A stretch of 15,837 nt of DNA from Chloroflexota bacterium (GCA_016200675.1 JACQEH010000060.1:1-15837), one strand, 5' to 3'; counted from the stretch's first letter, positions 1 through 8,000 are shown. Numbers and translations are program-made. Notes: a model not told the origin generated them from the sequence alone.

Positions 1-296
1 AGCTCATGGCCGAGACCTGGGCGGTCGGGCGGGCCGCGGGCATCCCCCTGGCCGACGATCTCGTGGACCGCCAGTTCGCCCTCCTGGACTCGCAGGACTA
101 CACCGCCTCGACGTCCCTCCGCCACGATCGCTCGACCGGCCACCGCATGGAGCTCGAGGCGCTCCACGGCACCGTCCGGCGGCTGGGCCGCGAGCATGGC
201 GTCCCGACCCCGGCGACCGACGCGGCCTACGCCATCATCGAGCCCTGGGCCCGGCGCAACGAGCTGCCGGAGGCTGACCGGCCGCCGATCGCCTGA
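1..296 (+). CDS. panE: 2-dehydropantoate 2-reductase, C-terminal part (5' end outside window)
   Basis: This is the end of a reading frame that is already open at base 3 and stops at 294-296. The visible ~97 residues match the helical C-terminal (ApbA_C) domain of ketopantoate reductase, the NADPH enzyme that makes pantoate for pantothenate/CoA. Family marks seen are a Ser/Asp pair in S-L-R-H-D, a GHRMELEALHG stretch whose Glu (codon 150-152) lines up with the conserved substrate-site Glu of the family's T-E-[IL]-[DE] motif, and G-V-P-T-P before the last helix. The N-terminal Rossmann domain lies outside, so the assignment rests on one domain. Paralogous ApbA-domain reductases with other substrates are possible. 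The ATG at 6 is internal, not the start. Confidence 0.75.
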   Translation, partial: LMAETWAVGRAAGIPLADDLVDRQFALLDSQDYTASTSLRHDRSTGHRMELEALHGTVRRLGREHGVPTPATDAAYAIIEPWARRNELPEADRPPIA

Positions 297-318
297 TCGC
301 CGCGGGGCGCCTGCGGTC

Positions 319-324
319 TATCCT
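319..324 (+). promoter_or_regulatory. Candidate -10 element (TATCCT) for a leaderless aldehyde dehydrogenase mRNA
   Basis: TATCCT ends 7 bases before the ATG at 332, so transcription would begin at or next to the start codon. No purine-rich Shine-Dalgarno lies upstream of this ATG, which agrees with a leaderless message. No convincing -35 is seen. The same hexamer precedes the tRNA gene at 1906-1911. Confidence 0.35.
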
Positions 325-331
325 GTCGGCC

Positions 332-1867
332 ATGACCGAGATCGCAGCGAGCCCCGGATCGACAGCCGCCGTGGCGACCCCAGCCACGTTCCGCCACTTC
401 ATCGCCGGCGCCTGGGCCGACGGCGTGTCGGGGGAGACCTTCGAGAGCGTCAACCCTGCCGATGGGCGGGACGTGATCGGGCGCTTTCAGGCCGGCACGC
501 CGGCCGACGCGGCGATGGCGATCCGGGCCGCCGAGATGGCGTTTCCCGCCTGGCGCGCGACGCCGGCCCCGAAGCGCGGCGAGATCCTCTACCGCTTCGG
601 CGAGCTGATGGCCCGCCACAAGGAGCGCCTCGCCCGGGCGATGACCCGGGAGATGGGCAAGGTCCTCGCCGAGGCCCGGGGTGACGTCCAGGAGGGGATC
701 GACATCACCTACCTCATGGCCGGTGAGGGACGCCGGATGTTCGGCGACACCGTCCCGTCGGAGCTGCCGGACAAGTGGGCGATGAGCATCCGCCAGCCGA
801 TCGGCGTGGCCGGGATCATCACGCCCTGGAACTTCCCGATCGCGATCCCGTGCTGGAAGATGATGCCGGCGCTCGTCACCGGCAACACCGTCGTCTTCAA
901 GCCCGCCAGCGACACGCCCCACTGCGCGACGCTCCTCGTCGAGCTCATGGCCGAGGCCGGCTTCCCGCCCGGCACGGTCAACCTCGTGACCGGGTCGGGT
1001 GCCGCGGTCGGCGACACGATCGTCGAATCCCCGGACGTGGCGGTGATCTCGTTCACGGGATCCTCCACCACCGGCAAGCGCATCGCCGAGCGCGCGGGGC
1101 GGCGCCTCAAGCGCGTCTCGCTCGAGCTGGGCGGCAAGAACGGGGTGGTGGTCCTCCGGGACGCCGACCTCGACCTCGCGACGGACGGCATCCTCTGGTC
1201 AGCCTTCGGCACGACGGGCCAGCGCTGCACGGCATGTTCGCGGGTCATCGTCGAGGCCCCGGTCCTGGAGCCGCTCCTCGACCGCCTCGTGACGCGGGCT
1301 CGCGGCCTTCGCCTCGGCGACGGGCTCGTCGAAGGCGTCGACGTGGGGCCGCTCATCAACGCCGCGGCGGTGGACAAGGTGCGGTCCTACGTCGGGATCG
1401 GCCGGACCGAGGGCGATCTGGTCCTGGGCGGGGAGCCCGCGACCGACGGCGAGCTTGCCCACGGCACCTTCTTCCAGCCCACGATCTTCTCGAAGGTGAA
1501 GCCGATGGCCCGGATCGGCCAGGAGGAGATCTTCGGGCCCGTCCTGTCGGTCATCCCGGTGGACGATGTCGACGCCGCCGTCACCGCCCTCAACCAGACC
1601 CGCTACGGGCTCTCGGCCTCGATCTTCACCCGCGACGTGAACGCGGCGTTCCGGGCGATGCGCGACCTCGAGGCCGGGATCGTCTACGTCAACGCCGGCA
1701 CCACCGGTGCCGAGACGCATCTCCCGTTCGGCGGCTGGAAGGAAACCGGCAACGGCCATCGCGAGGCCGGCCATGTCGCCCTCGACACGTACACGGAGTG
1801 GAAGTCGATCTACGTCGACTTCAGCGGGCACCTCCAACGGGCCCAGATCGACAACCAGCCGGAGTAG
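332..1867 (+). CDS. NAD(P)-dependent aldehyde dehydrogenase family protein
   Basis: A 511-residue, full-length member of the aldehyde dehydrogenase superfamily, which oxidises an aldehyde to the acid through a thioester on a catalytic Cys. Visible active-site residues are Asn167 in TPWNFP, the cofactor Lys190 in VFKPAS, the FTGSS-TTG nucleotide-binding turn, general base Glu265 in LELGGKN, nucleophile Cys299 in GQRCTACSR, and Glu399 in EEIFGPV. The C-terminus has the phrase GTTGAETHLPFGG, then GNGHREAG and TEWKSIYVDFSG. The soluble enzyme should be a homo-oligomer. The substrate cannot be read from sequence; semialdehydes of amino-acid breakdown are the usual guess for relatives with this C-terminus. 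The ATG at 332 is preferred because the ALDH fold begins within 20 residues and a -10-like TATCCT lies just upstream. It follows the panE end after 35 bp and need not be co-transcribed. Confidence 0.95.
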   Translation: MTEIAASPGSTAAVATPATFRHFIAGAWADGVSGETFESVNPADGRDVIGRFQAGTPADAAMAIRAAEMAFPAWRATPAPKRGEILYRFGELMARHKERLARAMTREMGKVLAEARGDVQEGIDITYLMAGEGRRMFGDTVPSELPDKWAMSIRQPIGVAGIITPWNFPIAIPCWKMMPALVTGNTVVFKPASDTPHCATLLVELMAEAGFPPGTVNLVTGSGAAVGDTIVESPDVAVISFTGSSTTGKRIAERAGRRLKRVSLELGGKNGVVVLRDADLDLATDGILWSAFGTTGQRCTACSRVIVEAPVLEPLLDRLVTRARGLRLGDGLVEGVDVGPLINAAAVDKVRSYVGIGRTEGDLVLGGEPATDGELAHGTFFQPTIFSKVKPMARIGQEEIFGPVLSVIPVDDVDAAVTALNQTRYGLSASIFTRDVNAAFRAMRDLEAGIVYVNAGTTGAETHLPFGGWKETGNGHREAGHVALDTYTEWKSIYVDFSGHLQRAQIDNQPE

Positions 1868-1921
1868 CGCTCATCGGGCGGTGGCGGGCATCGCGGCGGA
1901 TGGGGTATCCTCGGCGGCCTC

Positions 1922-1996
1922 GGGCCCGTAGCTCAATGGCAGAGCAAGTGACTCTTAATCACTTTGTTGAAGGTTCAAGTCCTTCCGGGCTCACCA
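1922..1996 (+). tRNA. tRNA-Lys (anticodon CUU), CCA encoded
   Basis: A full cloverleaf can be drawn. The acceptor stem is 1922-1928 with 1986-1992 (one G.U pair), the D stem 1931-1934 with 1942-1945, and the anticodon stem 1947-1951 with 1959-1963. The loop CTCTTAA places CTT at 1954-1956. A 5-nt variable loop follows, then T stem 1969-1973 with 1981-1985 around TTCAAGT, discriminator A1993 and encoded CCA 1994-1996. It reads AAG lysine codons, the common Lys codon in this GC-rich DNA. A TATCCT -10-like hexamer at 1906-1911 would start transcription a few bases before the mature 5' end. Confidence 0.97.
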
Positions 1997-2009
1997 GCCG
2001 AACAACCAT

Positions 2010-2035
2010 CGACCCCCGGCGATCGCCGGGGGTCG
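2010..2035. terminator. Perfect 26-bp palindrome between tRNA-Lys and the convergent lipoprotein gene
   Basis: Two 13-base arms (CGACCCCCGGCGA and its exact complement) meet at a central GATC. RNA from either strand would form an 11-bp GC-rich stem with a GATC loop. It lies 13 bp after the tRNA CCA end and 30 bp beyond the stop of the opposing gene, where a bidirectional terminator is expected. No T-tract follows on either side, so termination could be factor-assisted, or the hairpin may protect 3' ends. Confidence 0.6.
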
Positions 2036-2065
2036 AGTGATTCGAGGAGCGCGACGATCTCCCGA

Positions 2066-3025
2066 TCAGCCGCCGGTGAGGCCCTGGCCGATCAGGCTCA
2101 TGACGTTGGTGATGATCGACTTGAGCGGGACCTCGACGAACGACGACGGCGCGGCGGTCGACACGGACCCGTCTGGGTTGCCGAGCTTGACCGTGACCGT
2201 GGCCGTCCGGGTGGCGTCCTTGGTGGCCGCCACGTGCCCGTCGATCTCCACGACATGGCTGGAGACCTTGTCGACCCAGATGTCGGCCGACAGGGTGATG
2301 TCCTTCATGGCCGTGGTCATCTGGTCGATCTGGGTTCGGCTGACCGAGTCGAACATCTTGCTGGCAAGGAGCTTGGTGCCGTCGATCGCGGCCTTGAGGT
2401 GGTACGCATCGGCGCCGTCGCGCCGCTCGGTCCCGATAAGCGTCAGGGTGATGCCGGCGTCCTGGAGGGCCGTCTTGAGGGCACTCGCATCGCCGGCCGA
2501 GGGCGCCGCGAAGGACGGCAGGGCGCCGCTGCCGCCGGCCAGGCTGCCGAGTGCCGCGAGGTCCTCCTTCGTCCCGATCCGGAGCCAGCCCGCGAGGTCG
2601 CCTGTCGGCAGGTCGCCCGACGACGTGAGGAGCATCGTCAGGACCGTCGCGAAGATAGGGCTCTTGGCGTAGAGCGCCTGGCCGTCATAGACGACGTCGA
2701 GGTCGAAGGTCGACCCGGTGATCCCGACCTGCGCCAGGGTCGCCGCGGGAATCCCCAGCGAGCCGATGGGGATCGAGACATGGACGGCGCCCGTGCCGGC
2801 CGCCTTGTCGGCCACGAAGGCCAGCGCCGACGGGGCGATCGAGATGCTGGTGGCGCCGTCCTTGGCCTCGAAGCCGACGTTGACCTGGACGGGGCTCCAG
2901 GTCGCCTTCATCGACGAGCTGGCGATCTGGTACGGATCCGACGTGGTCGAGCCGCTCCCGCAGGCGGTCGCGATGGCGGCGAAGGCGAGGGCGAGGGCGA
3001 CGAGTGGGGCGAGCCGAGTACGCAC
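2066..3025 (-). CDS. Exported lipoprotein, LppX/LprAFG-like
   Basis: A 319-residue protein read from GTG at 3025 to TGA at 2066-2068. GAGG sits 8 bases before the GTG. The N-terminus has two Arg, a hydrophobic stretch and a lipobox-like A-T-A-C with Cys22, followed by a Gly/Ser linker. This predicts export, cleavage by signal peptidase II and lipid attachment to the membrane. The mature part alternates short beta-like segments (for example DLDVVYDGQALYAKSP and TLIGTERRDGADAYHLKAAIDG) and has D-I-W-V-D then V-V-E-I-D-G-H near the end. This pattern fits the LppX/LprAFG and LolA-like fold that carries lipids across the envelope. Family membership is by pattern only; no ligand can be inferred. 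The frame stays open far upstream of the GTG, antisense to carA, but that part lacks signal-peptide logic and is a shadow. It is divergent from carA. Confidence 0.8.
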   Translation of the reverse strand: MRTRLAPLVALALAFAAIATACGSGSTTSDPYQIASSSMKATWSPVQVNVGFEAKDGATSISIAPSALAFVADKAAGTGAVHVSIPIGSLGIPAATLAQVGITGSTFDLDVVYDGQALYAKSPIFATVLTMLLTSSGDLPTGDLAGWLRIGTKEDLAALGSLAGGSGALPSFAAPSAGDASALKTALQDAGITLTLIGTERRDGADAYHLKAAIDGTKLLASKMFDSVSRTQIDQMTTAMKDITLSADIWVDKVSSHVVEIDGHVAATKDATRTATVTVKLGNPDGSVSTAAPSSFVEVPLKSIITNVMSLIGQGLTGG

Positions 3026-3083
3026 GGAGATGTCCTCGATTGTGGTGTCCCCCTGAGGAGGCGGCCTCGATGGGGCCGACGCC

Positions 3084-3112
3084 ACATTACCCCGCTTCCA
3101 GGAATTCGCCAG
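3084..3112 (-). promoter_or_regulatory. Weak candidate promoter for the lipoprotein gene
   Basis: Read on the minus strand, TAATGT (3089-3084) could be a -10 with CTGGCG (3112-3107) as a poor -35 at 17 bp. The resulting leader would be about 50 bases before the GTG at 3025. This is pattern matching only. The AT-rich patch TTCCAGGAATTC at 3096-3107 lies inside it and could equally be an operator. Confidence 0.25.
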
Positions 3113-3118
3113 AGCCGA

Positions 3119-3148
3119 TTGGTCCGCCAGAAGTACCCATGCTAGGCT
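3119..3148 (+). promoter_or_regulatory. Candidate carA promoter with extended -10
   Basis: TTGGTC (3119-3124) as -35, an 18-bp spacer, then TGC-TAGGCT (3140-3148), an extended -10 of the TGn type. Transcription would start near 3155, leaving a leader of about 95 bases before the chosen GTG start at 3251. The same arrangement, GCCGATTGG followed by TGn-TAGGCT, recurs in front of carB (4931-4967), which raises confidence in both. Confidence 0.5.
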
Positions 3149-3250
3149 TCGGCCACCTTGATGGCCGGTCCCGTGAGGCCGGCGGGGCGGCCCCGTGAGG
3201 CCGGGCAGGGGAGGCCGGAGCGTCATGTCCGAAGCTGGCAGGAGGCCGAC

Positions 3251-4432
3251 GTGAGCGGCGATCTCGTCCAGCTCCCGAGGCCCCCCTTCCCGCGGCCGAG
3301 CGCCGTGGTGGATCCCCGGATCGGCGATCTCGGCCCGGCCCTGCTGGCCCTCGAGGACGGCTCCATCTTCAGCGGCGTCGCGTTTGGGGCGCCGGTCGCA
3401 TCGGGTGGCGACCTCGTCGTCAACACGAGCCAGACCGGTTACCAGGAGGTCTGCACCGACCCGTCCTACGCCGGCCAGGTCGTGGTCATGACGTACCCCC
3501 TGATCGGCAACTACGGCCGTCTCGCCGCCGACGACCAGTCCCTCCGCCCGTGGCTGCGGGGGCTCGTGGTGGCGAATGCCACGGCCGCGGTCCTCGACGA
3601 TGCGCGGCAGCTGGCGACCCTCCTCCGGCGCGCTGGCATCCCGGCCATCAGCGGCGTCGACACCCGGGCCCTGGCGCGCCACCTCCGGGCGCATGGCAGC
3701 CTGCGGGGCGTCATCCTGGAGCCCGGAGCCCTCGATCCGGTCGCAGCGTGGGAGGCGGCCCAGGCGATCCCGCGCTGGGAGGACCAGGACTTCGTGGGCC
3801 AGGTCTCGCCGTCGGCCGTGGTCGAGCACGGGGATCCATCTGCGGCCGGGCCACTGGTGGCGGTCGTCGACTTCGGGCTCAAGGCCAACATCGTCCGGAA
3901 CCTCGTCCACCGCGGGCTCCGGGTGCGCGTCCTGCCGCACACGAGCTCGGCCGGCGACGTCCTCGCCGCCGCCGTCGCGGGGGTCGTGCTCTCGCCCGGG
4001 CCCGGCGATCCGGCGCGGCTGGCCGGCCCGGTCGCCCTGGCCCGGGCCGTCATCGATGACGGCCGGCCGATGCTGGGGATCTGCCTGGGCCACCAGGTCG
4101 TCGGGCGGGCAGCCGGCGCCGAGACACGCCGCCTCCGCTTCGGTCACCACGGGGCGAACCATCCCGTCCGGGATATCGACCTCGGCCTCGTCCAGGTGAC
4201 CGCCCAGAATCACGAGGTCCAGGTGGTCGGGGAGACGGTCCCCGCGGCGAGCGGCTTCCACGTCAGCCAGGTGAACCTCAACGACGGCTCGGTCGAGGGC
4301 CTCCGGCATCGCGAGCTGCCCATCGAGACGGTCCAGTACCACCCCGAGGGGGCTCCGGGGCCGCTCGACGCCCTCGCCGTCTTCGACCGTTTCGCCGCCG
4401 CCGCGCGCCGCCACGCGGGATCGGCCGGCTAG
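3251..4432 (+). CDS. carA: Carbamoyl-phosphate synthase small (glutaminase) subunit
   Basis: CarA frees ammonia from glutamine and channels it to CarB for carbamoyl phosphate, the precursor of pyrimidines and arginine. The 393-residue product has the small-subunit domain first (ALLALEDGSIFSG, NTSQTGYQEV, DPSYAGQ, YPLIGNYG; about residues 30-170). A class I glutamine amidotransferase domain follows: VVDFGLKANIVRNL, LSPGPGDP, nucleophile Cys278 in GICLGHQ, QNHEVQV, and the His364/Glu366 pair in QYHPEG. All catalytic residues are present and the length is close to normal. The start chosen is GTG at 3251, with AGGAGG at 3240-3245 and 5-base spacing. The frame opens as far up as about 3158, but those 31 codons are low-complexity Arg/Gly/Pro and have no ribosome site. 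carB is the next gene on this strand but 606 bp away, so the pair is not a tight operon. Confidence 0.97.
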   Translation: MSGDLVQLPRPPFPRPSAVVDPRIGDLGPALLALEDGSIFSGVAFGAPVASGGDLVVNTSQTGYQEVCTDPSYAGQVVVMTYPLIGNYGRLAADDQSLRPWLRGLVVANATAAVLDDARQLATLLRRAGIPAISGVDTRALARHLRAHGSLRGVILEPGALDPVAAWEAAQAIPRWEDQDFVGQVSPSAVVEHGDPSAAGPLVAVVDFGLKANIVRNLVHRGLRVRVLPHTSSAGDVLAAAVAGVVLSPGPGDPARLAGPVALARAVIDDGRPMLGICLGHQVVGRAAGAETRRLRFGHHGANHPVRDIDLGLVQVTAQNHEVQVVGETVPAASGFHVSQVNLNDGSVEGLRHRELPIETVQYHPEGAPGPLDALAVFDRFAAAARRHAGSAG

Positions 4433-4462
4433 CTGTTCTTCCCATATACGTTGTTGGCCGAT

Positions 4463-4480
4463 GGGTCCGGCCGCCGGCCC
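4463..4480 (+). terminator. Possible carA 3' hairpin
   Basis: GGG-T-CCGG / CCGG-CCC folds into a seven-pair stem with one bulged T and a 3-nt loop, 31 bases after the carA stop. There is no U-run behind it (GGGTTCCGTC), so a Rho-independent role is uncertain. Confidence 0.3.
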
Positions 4481-4500
4481 GGGTTCCGTCAACACCCCGA

Positions 4501-4528
4501 CAACGCCCAACAACGCCCAACAGCGCCC
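4501..4528. repeat. 10-bp tandem repeat (CAACGCCCAA), about 2.8 copies
   Basis: Two perfect copies at 4501-4510 and 4511-4520, then a third, partial copy with one change (CAGCGCCC, 4521-4528). A degenerate copy, CAACACCCCGA, precedes at 4490-4500. The repeat is non-coding and its 10-bp period matches one helical turn. No function is evident. Confidence 0.75.
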
Positions 4529-4697
4529 GCGGTCGTCACAGCCGGCGCGGCAATCCAGCTGGCGGGGGTACCTGCCCTCCCTGCTGGCCCGGGAGTCCAG
4601 TGGTCCGGCCTGAGCCCGATGCCGCCGACCGCTCGAGGGGTCCGCACTGGCCCCCCAATCCAGCCGCCGACCCATCGCCCGGCGCGGACTGGACTAG

Positions 4698-4787
4698 GAG
4701 TCCAGCGGGTCGGGCCGAGGTCGGGGCCGAGGTAGAGTCCAGCGGGTCGGGGCCGAGGTCGGGACCGAGGGCGGGGCCGAGGTCGGG
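4698..4787 (+). repeat. G-rich imperfect repeat, unit near GGTCGGGGCCGA, with G-quadruplex potential
   Basis: Two longer copies start with GAGTCCAGCGGGTCGGG (4698 and 4735). Each continues with two or more 12-base units close to GGTCGGGGCCGA. In 4744-4787 the plus strand shows six runs of three or four G separated by 1 to 8 bases, which can form a quadruplex in DNA or in read-through carA mRNA. Copy differences are single bases, typical of slippage in GC-rich spacers. Confidence 0.6.
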
Positions 4788-4935
4788 TGGTCGCGCCCGC
4801 AGTGGGATGCCGAGCCGCCGCGCTCACCCGCGGACGTCGTCGCGGACGTCCGTGGAGATCACGGCTAGTCCGCACGCGCCGTCCCGCGCGAGGCTCGACC
4901 GTCGGCCCGGCCGCGACCCCCGGCCGCGCCGCCGA

Positions 4936-4967
4936 TTGGGCGGCCTCGCCGCCAGGGATGGTAGGCT
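4936..4967 (+). promoter_or_regulatory. Candidate independent carB promoter
   Basis: TTGGGC (4936-4941) and the extended -10 TGG-TAGGCT (4959-4967) repeat the carA promoter pattern, including the preceding GCC-GA of GCCGATTGG. The -35 to -10 gap is 20 bp, longer than ideal, so the extended -10 would carry most of the signal. The start would be near 4974, giving a 65-base leader that holds the 11-nt direct repeat. Confidence 0.4.
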
Positions 4968-4981
4968 GGCGGAACTGCCTT

Positions 4982-5034
4982 GGAACCCGGTCCAGAGAGC
5001 CCGGGCTCCGGTCCAGAGAGGCCGACAAGGAGGT
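4982..5034 (+). promoter_or_regulatory. carB leader: direct repeat, hairpin and full-length Shine-Dalgarno
   Basis: GGTCCAGAGAG occurs at 4989-4999 and again at 5010-5020, exactly 21 bp apart. Between and across them is a perfect palindrome GAGCCCGGGCTC (4997-5008). As RNA, GGA-A-CCCGG (4982-4990) can pair with CCGGG-C-TCC (5001-5009) around a 10-nt loop. The ribosome site AAGGAGGT (5027-5034) is fully complementary to the 16S tail, and no CCTCC is seen nearby to mask it. A protein operator (repeat spaced two helical turns) or an RNA-based control would both fit; neither is shown. Confidence 0.45.
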
Positions 5035-5038
5035 CCGC

Positions 5039-8000
5039 TTGCCGCTGCGCGCCGCGCGCCCCGCCGACACCGGGCCCTTGATTTCCCGACCTTCCGGCAA
5101 GCCCGCCTCCGTCCTCATCATCGGCTCGGGACCGGTCGTCATCGGCCAGGCCGCCGAGTTCGACTACGCCGGGACGCAGGCCTGCCGGGCCCTCCGCGCC
5201 GAGGGCGTCCGGACCATCCTCGTCAACTCCAACCCGGCCACGATCATGACCGACCCGTCGGTGGCCGACGCCGTCTACCTCGAGCCCCTCACAGTCGAGG
5301 CGATCGAGGCGGTGATCGCCAGGGAGCGGCCCGAGGGACTCCTGGCCGGGCTCGGCGGCCAGACCGGCCTCAACCTGGCCATGGACCTCGCAAAGGCCGG
5401 GGTCCTCGAGCGCCATGGGGTTCGCCTCCTCGGCACGCCCCTGCGGGCCATCGAGATGGCCGAGGATCGGGAGGCCTTCCGGGACCTGCTCGATCGGCTC
5501 GGCCAGCCGTACGCGCCGTCGCACATCGTCGAGGGCGCAACCCCCGAAGCACGCGATGCCTCGGCCGACGCCGCGCTGGCCGAGATCGGCCTGCCCGCGA
5601 TCGTGCGGCCGGCCTTCACCCTCGGCGGAACCGGCGGCGGCATCGTCGAGACCGAGGTCCAGTACCGGGAGCGCGTCCGCTCCGGCCTCCGGGCCAGCCC
5701 CATCGGCCAGGTCATGGTCGAGCAGTGCCTCGTCGGCTGGCAGGAGATCGAGTACGAGGTCATGCGCGACGCCGACGACACGTGCATCGCGGTCTGCTCG
5801 ATGGAGAACGTCGACCCGCTGGGCGTCCACACCGGCGACTCGATCGTCGTCGCCCCGGTCCAGACGCTGCCGGACCAGGTCCACCAGCGGCTCCGGAGCG
5901 CCGCCCTGGCCATCATCCGGGCGCTCGGCGTGGAAGGCGGCTGCAACGTCCAGTTCGCCCTCTCGCCGGACTCGACCGAGTACGCCGTCATCGAGGTCAA
6001 CCCGCGCGTCTCGCGGTCCTCGGCGCTGGCCTCGAAGGCCACCGGCTACCCGATCGCGCGGGTCGCGGCCCAGATCGCCATTGGACGCCGGCTGGCCGAG
6101 ATCCCCAACATCGTCACGGGGACGACCGTGGCGGCCTTCGAGCCGGCGCTCGACTACGTCGTCGTCAAGCTGCCGCGCTTCCCGTTCGACAAGTTCCCGA
6201 CCGCCGATCGCTCGCTGGGCAGCCAGATGAAGGCCACCGGCGAGGTCATGGCCATCGACCGAACCTTCGGCAGCGCCCTGAACAAGGCCCTCCGGGGCCT
6301 GGAGCAGGCCGGCGCCGGCCCGCTGGCCGAGGATCCTGCCTGGGCCGGCCCCGTTGCCTACCTCGCCGCCGTGCTCGGTGGCGACCCCGAGCTCGAGCCG
6401 GGCGATGCGCCGATCCGCTGGATCGACGAGGGCGGCGAGGCCTGCGAGTCCACCCGCCTCGCCCAGCGCACCGCGGCCCCGATCGTCCTGCGCCGCTTCC
6501 TCAGCCCCTCCGACGACCGCCTGTGGCGGATCCTCGCCCTCCTCCGGCGGGGCGTGCCCGAGGCCGACATCGCGATCGCGACGGGGATCAACACGTGGTT
6601 CCTGGCCGAGCTCGGACGGAATGTCGGCCTCGAAGCGGAGGTGACCGCGGCGGGGGCCCGCCTGGCCGATCCCGCCGACGCGGGCGCCGCGGAGCTCCTC
6701 GCCACGGCCAAGCGGGCCGGCTTCGGGGATCGCGAGCTGGCCGGGCTCGCGGGCGTGGGCGAGCCTGCGCTGCGGGCCGCCCGGCTGGCCCTCGGCCTCG
6801 TCCCGGGCTACGCCATGGTCGACACGTGCGCGGCCGAGTTCGCCGCCGAGACGCCCTATTTCTACTCGACGTACGCGGCCGCCGGCTCCGCTCCCGAGGC
6901 GCCGCCCGTCCCGAGGCCGGCCGCCCTCGTCATCGGCAGCGGGCCGGTCCGGATCGGGCAGGGGATCGAGTTCGACTACTGCGCCGTTCAGGCGGCCGAC
7001 ACCCTCCGCCGCAGCGGCTGGTCGGCGGTGATGATCAACTCCAACCCCGAGACGGTCTCGACCGACTTCGACGCTTCGACCCGCCTCTACTTCGAGCCCC
7101 TCGACGCGGAAAGCGTCCGGAGCGTCATCGACGCCGAGACCCGGGCCGGCGAGGCGCTCCTGCCGGCCCTCGTCGCCTTCGGTGGCCAGACGCCGCTCAA
7201 CCTCGCAGCGACGCTCGCGGCGGGCGGCGTGGAGCTGCTGGGCTCAGACCTCGAGGCCATCGACCAGGCCGAGGAACGGACCCGCTTCTCGGCCCTCCTG
7301 GATCGCCTCGGCATCCCCCAGCCGGACGGCGGGATGGCCCACTCGATCGAGGAGGCCCTGACCCTCGCCGAGCGGATCGGCTACCCGGTCATCGTCCGGC
7401 CGAGCTTCGTGATCGGCGGCCTGGCCATCGACTTCTGCTACTCGCCCGAGGACCTCGAGCGCCAGCTCGCGCTGGCGACGGTCGTCGATCCCGACCGGCC
7501 GGTCCGCATCGACCGCTACCTCGAGGGCATCGAGGTCGACGTCGACGCCGTCTCGGATGGCCGGGAGGTCCTGATCCCCGGGCTCCTCGAGCACGTGGAG
7601 CGGGCCGGCGTCCACTCCGGCGACTCGGTGGGGCTCTTCCCGCCCCAGACGGTGAGCGACGGCGACCAGGGCCTGATCGTGGCCACGATGGAGCGGATCG
7701 TGCTCGCCCTCGGCGTCCGCGGCCTCTGCAACGCCCAGTTCATCGTCCGCGAGGACGGCGTCTACCTCATCGAGGTCAACCCCCGGGCGAGCCGAACCGT
7801 TCCGTTCATGTCCAAGGTCACCGGCGTCCCCATGGTCGAGCTGGCGGTCCGAATCGGGCTCGGGGCGACCCTCGCCGACCTCGGCTGGGCCGGAGGGCTC
7901 CTCCCGCCGCCGGCCCTCGTGGCCGTCAAGGCGCCGGCCTTCTCGACGGCCAAGCTGCGCGGCGTGGACCCGTCCGTGGGACCGTTCATGCAGTCGACCG

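Larger units (their letters stand above)
4433..5038 (+). other. 606-bp non-coding, repeat-rich spacer between carA and carB
   Basis: No supportable gene. Frames through it are open on both strands because of GC content, but their translations are low-complexity Arg/Pro/Gly and lack starts with ribosome sites. The contents, entered separately, are a GC hairpin after carA (4463-4480), a 10-bp tandem repeat (4501-4528), three GAGTCCAG copies (4593-4600, 4698-4705, 4735-4742) with a G-rich degenerate repeat (4698-4787), a carB promoter candidate (4936-4967) and a structured carB leader (4982-5034). A short perfect hairpin, CTGGACT-AGG-AGTCCAG, is at 4689-4705. The right part stays open in the carB frame from 4787, yet the conserved CarB sequence begins only after 5100. 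Confidence 0.7.

Noticed and set aside
1964..3145. 393-codon plus-strand frame starting inside the tRNA and crossing the lipoprotein gene
   Set aside because: It begins within tRNA-Lys and is Arg/Gly/Asp-rich antisense of the lipoprotein.
3158..3250. Upstream start for carA adding 31 residues
   Set aside because: The added residues are low-complexity and have no ribosome site, and the start would lie almost at the inferred transcription start. GTG at 3251 has AGGAGG at 5 bp.
3026..4675. Long minus-strand frame running from 4675 through the antisense of carA into the lipoprotein gene
   Set aside because: Only the part from the GTG at 3025 has a ribosome site and signal peptide. The upstream part is Arg/Asp/Gly-rich antisense of conserved carA codons.
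4490..4787. CRISPR-like repeat array
   Set aside because: Units are 8-12 bp, adjacent or irregularly spaced, with no uniform spacers and no cas genes nearby.
4787..5038. Upstream GTG start for carB adding 84 residues
   Set aside because: The extension is repeat-derived Arg-rich sequence without similarity; TTG at 5039 has a full AAGGAGGT ribosome site.
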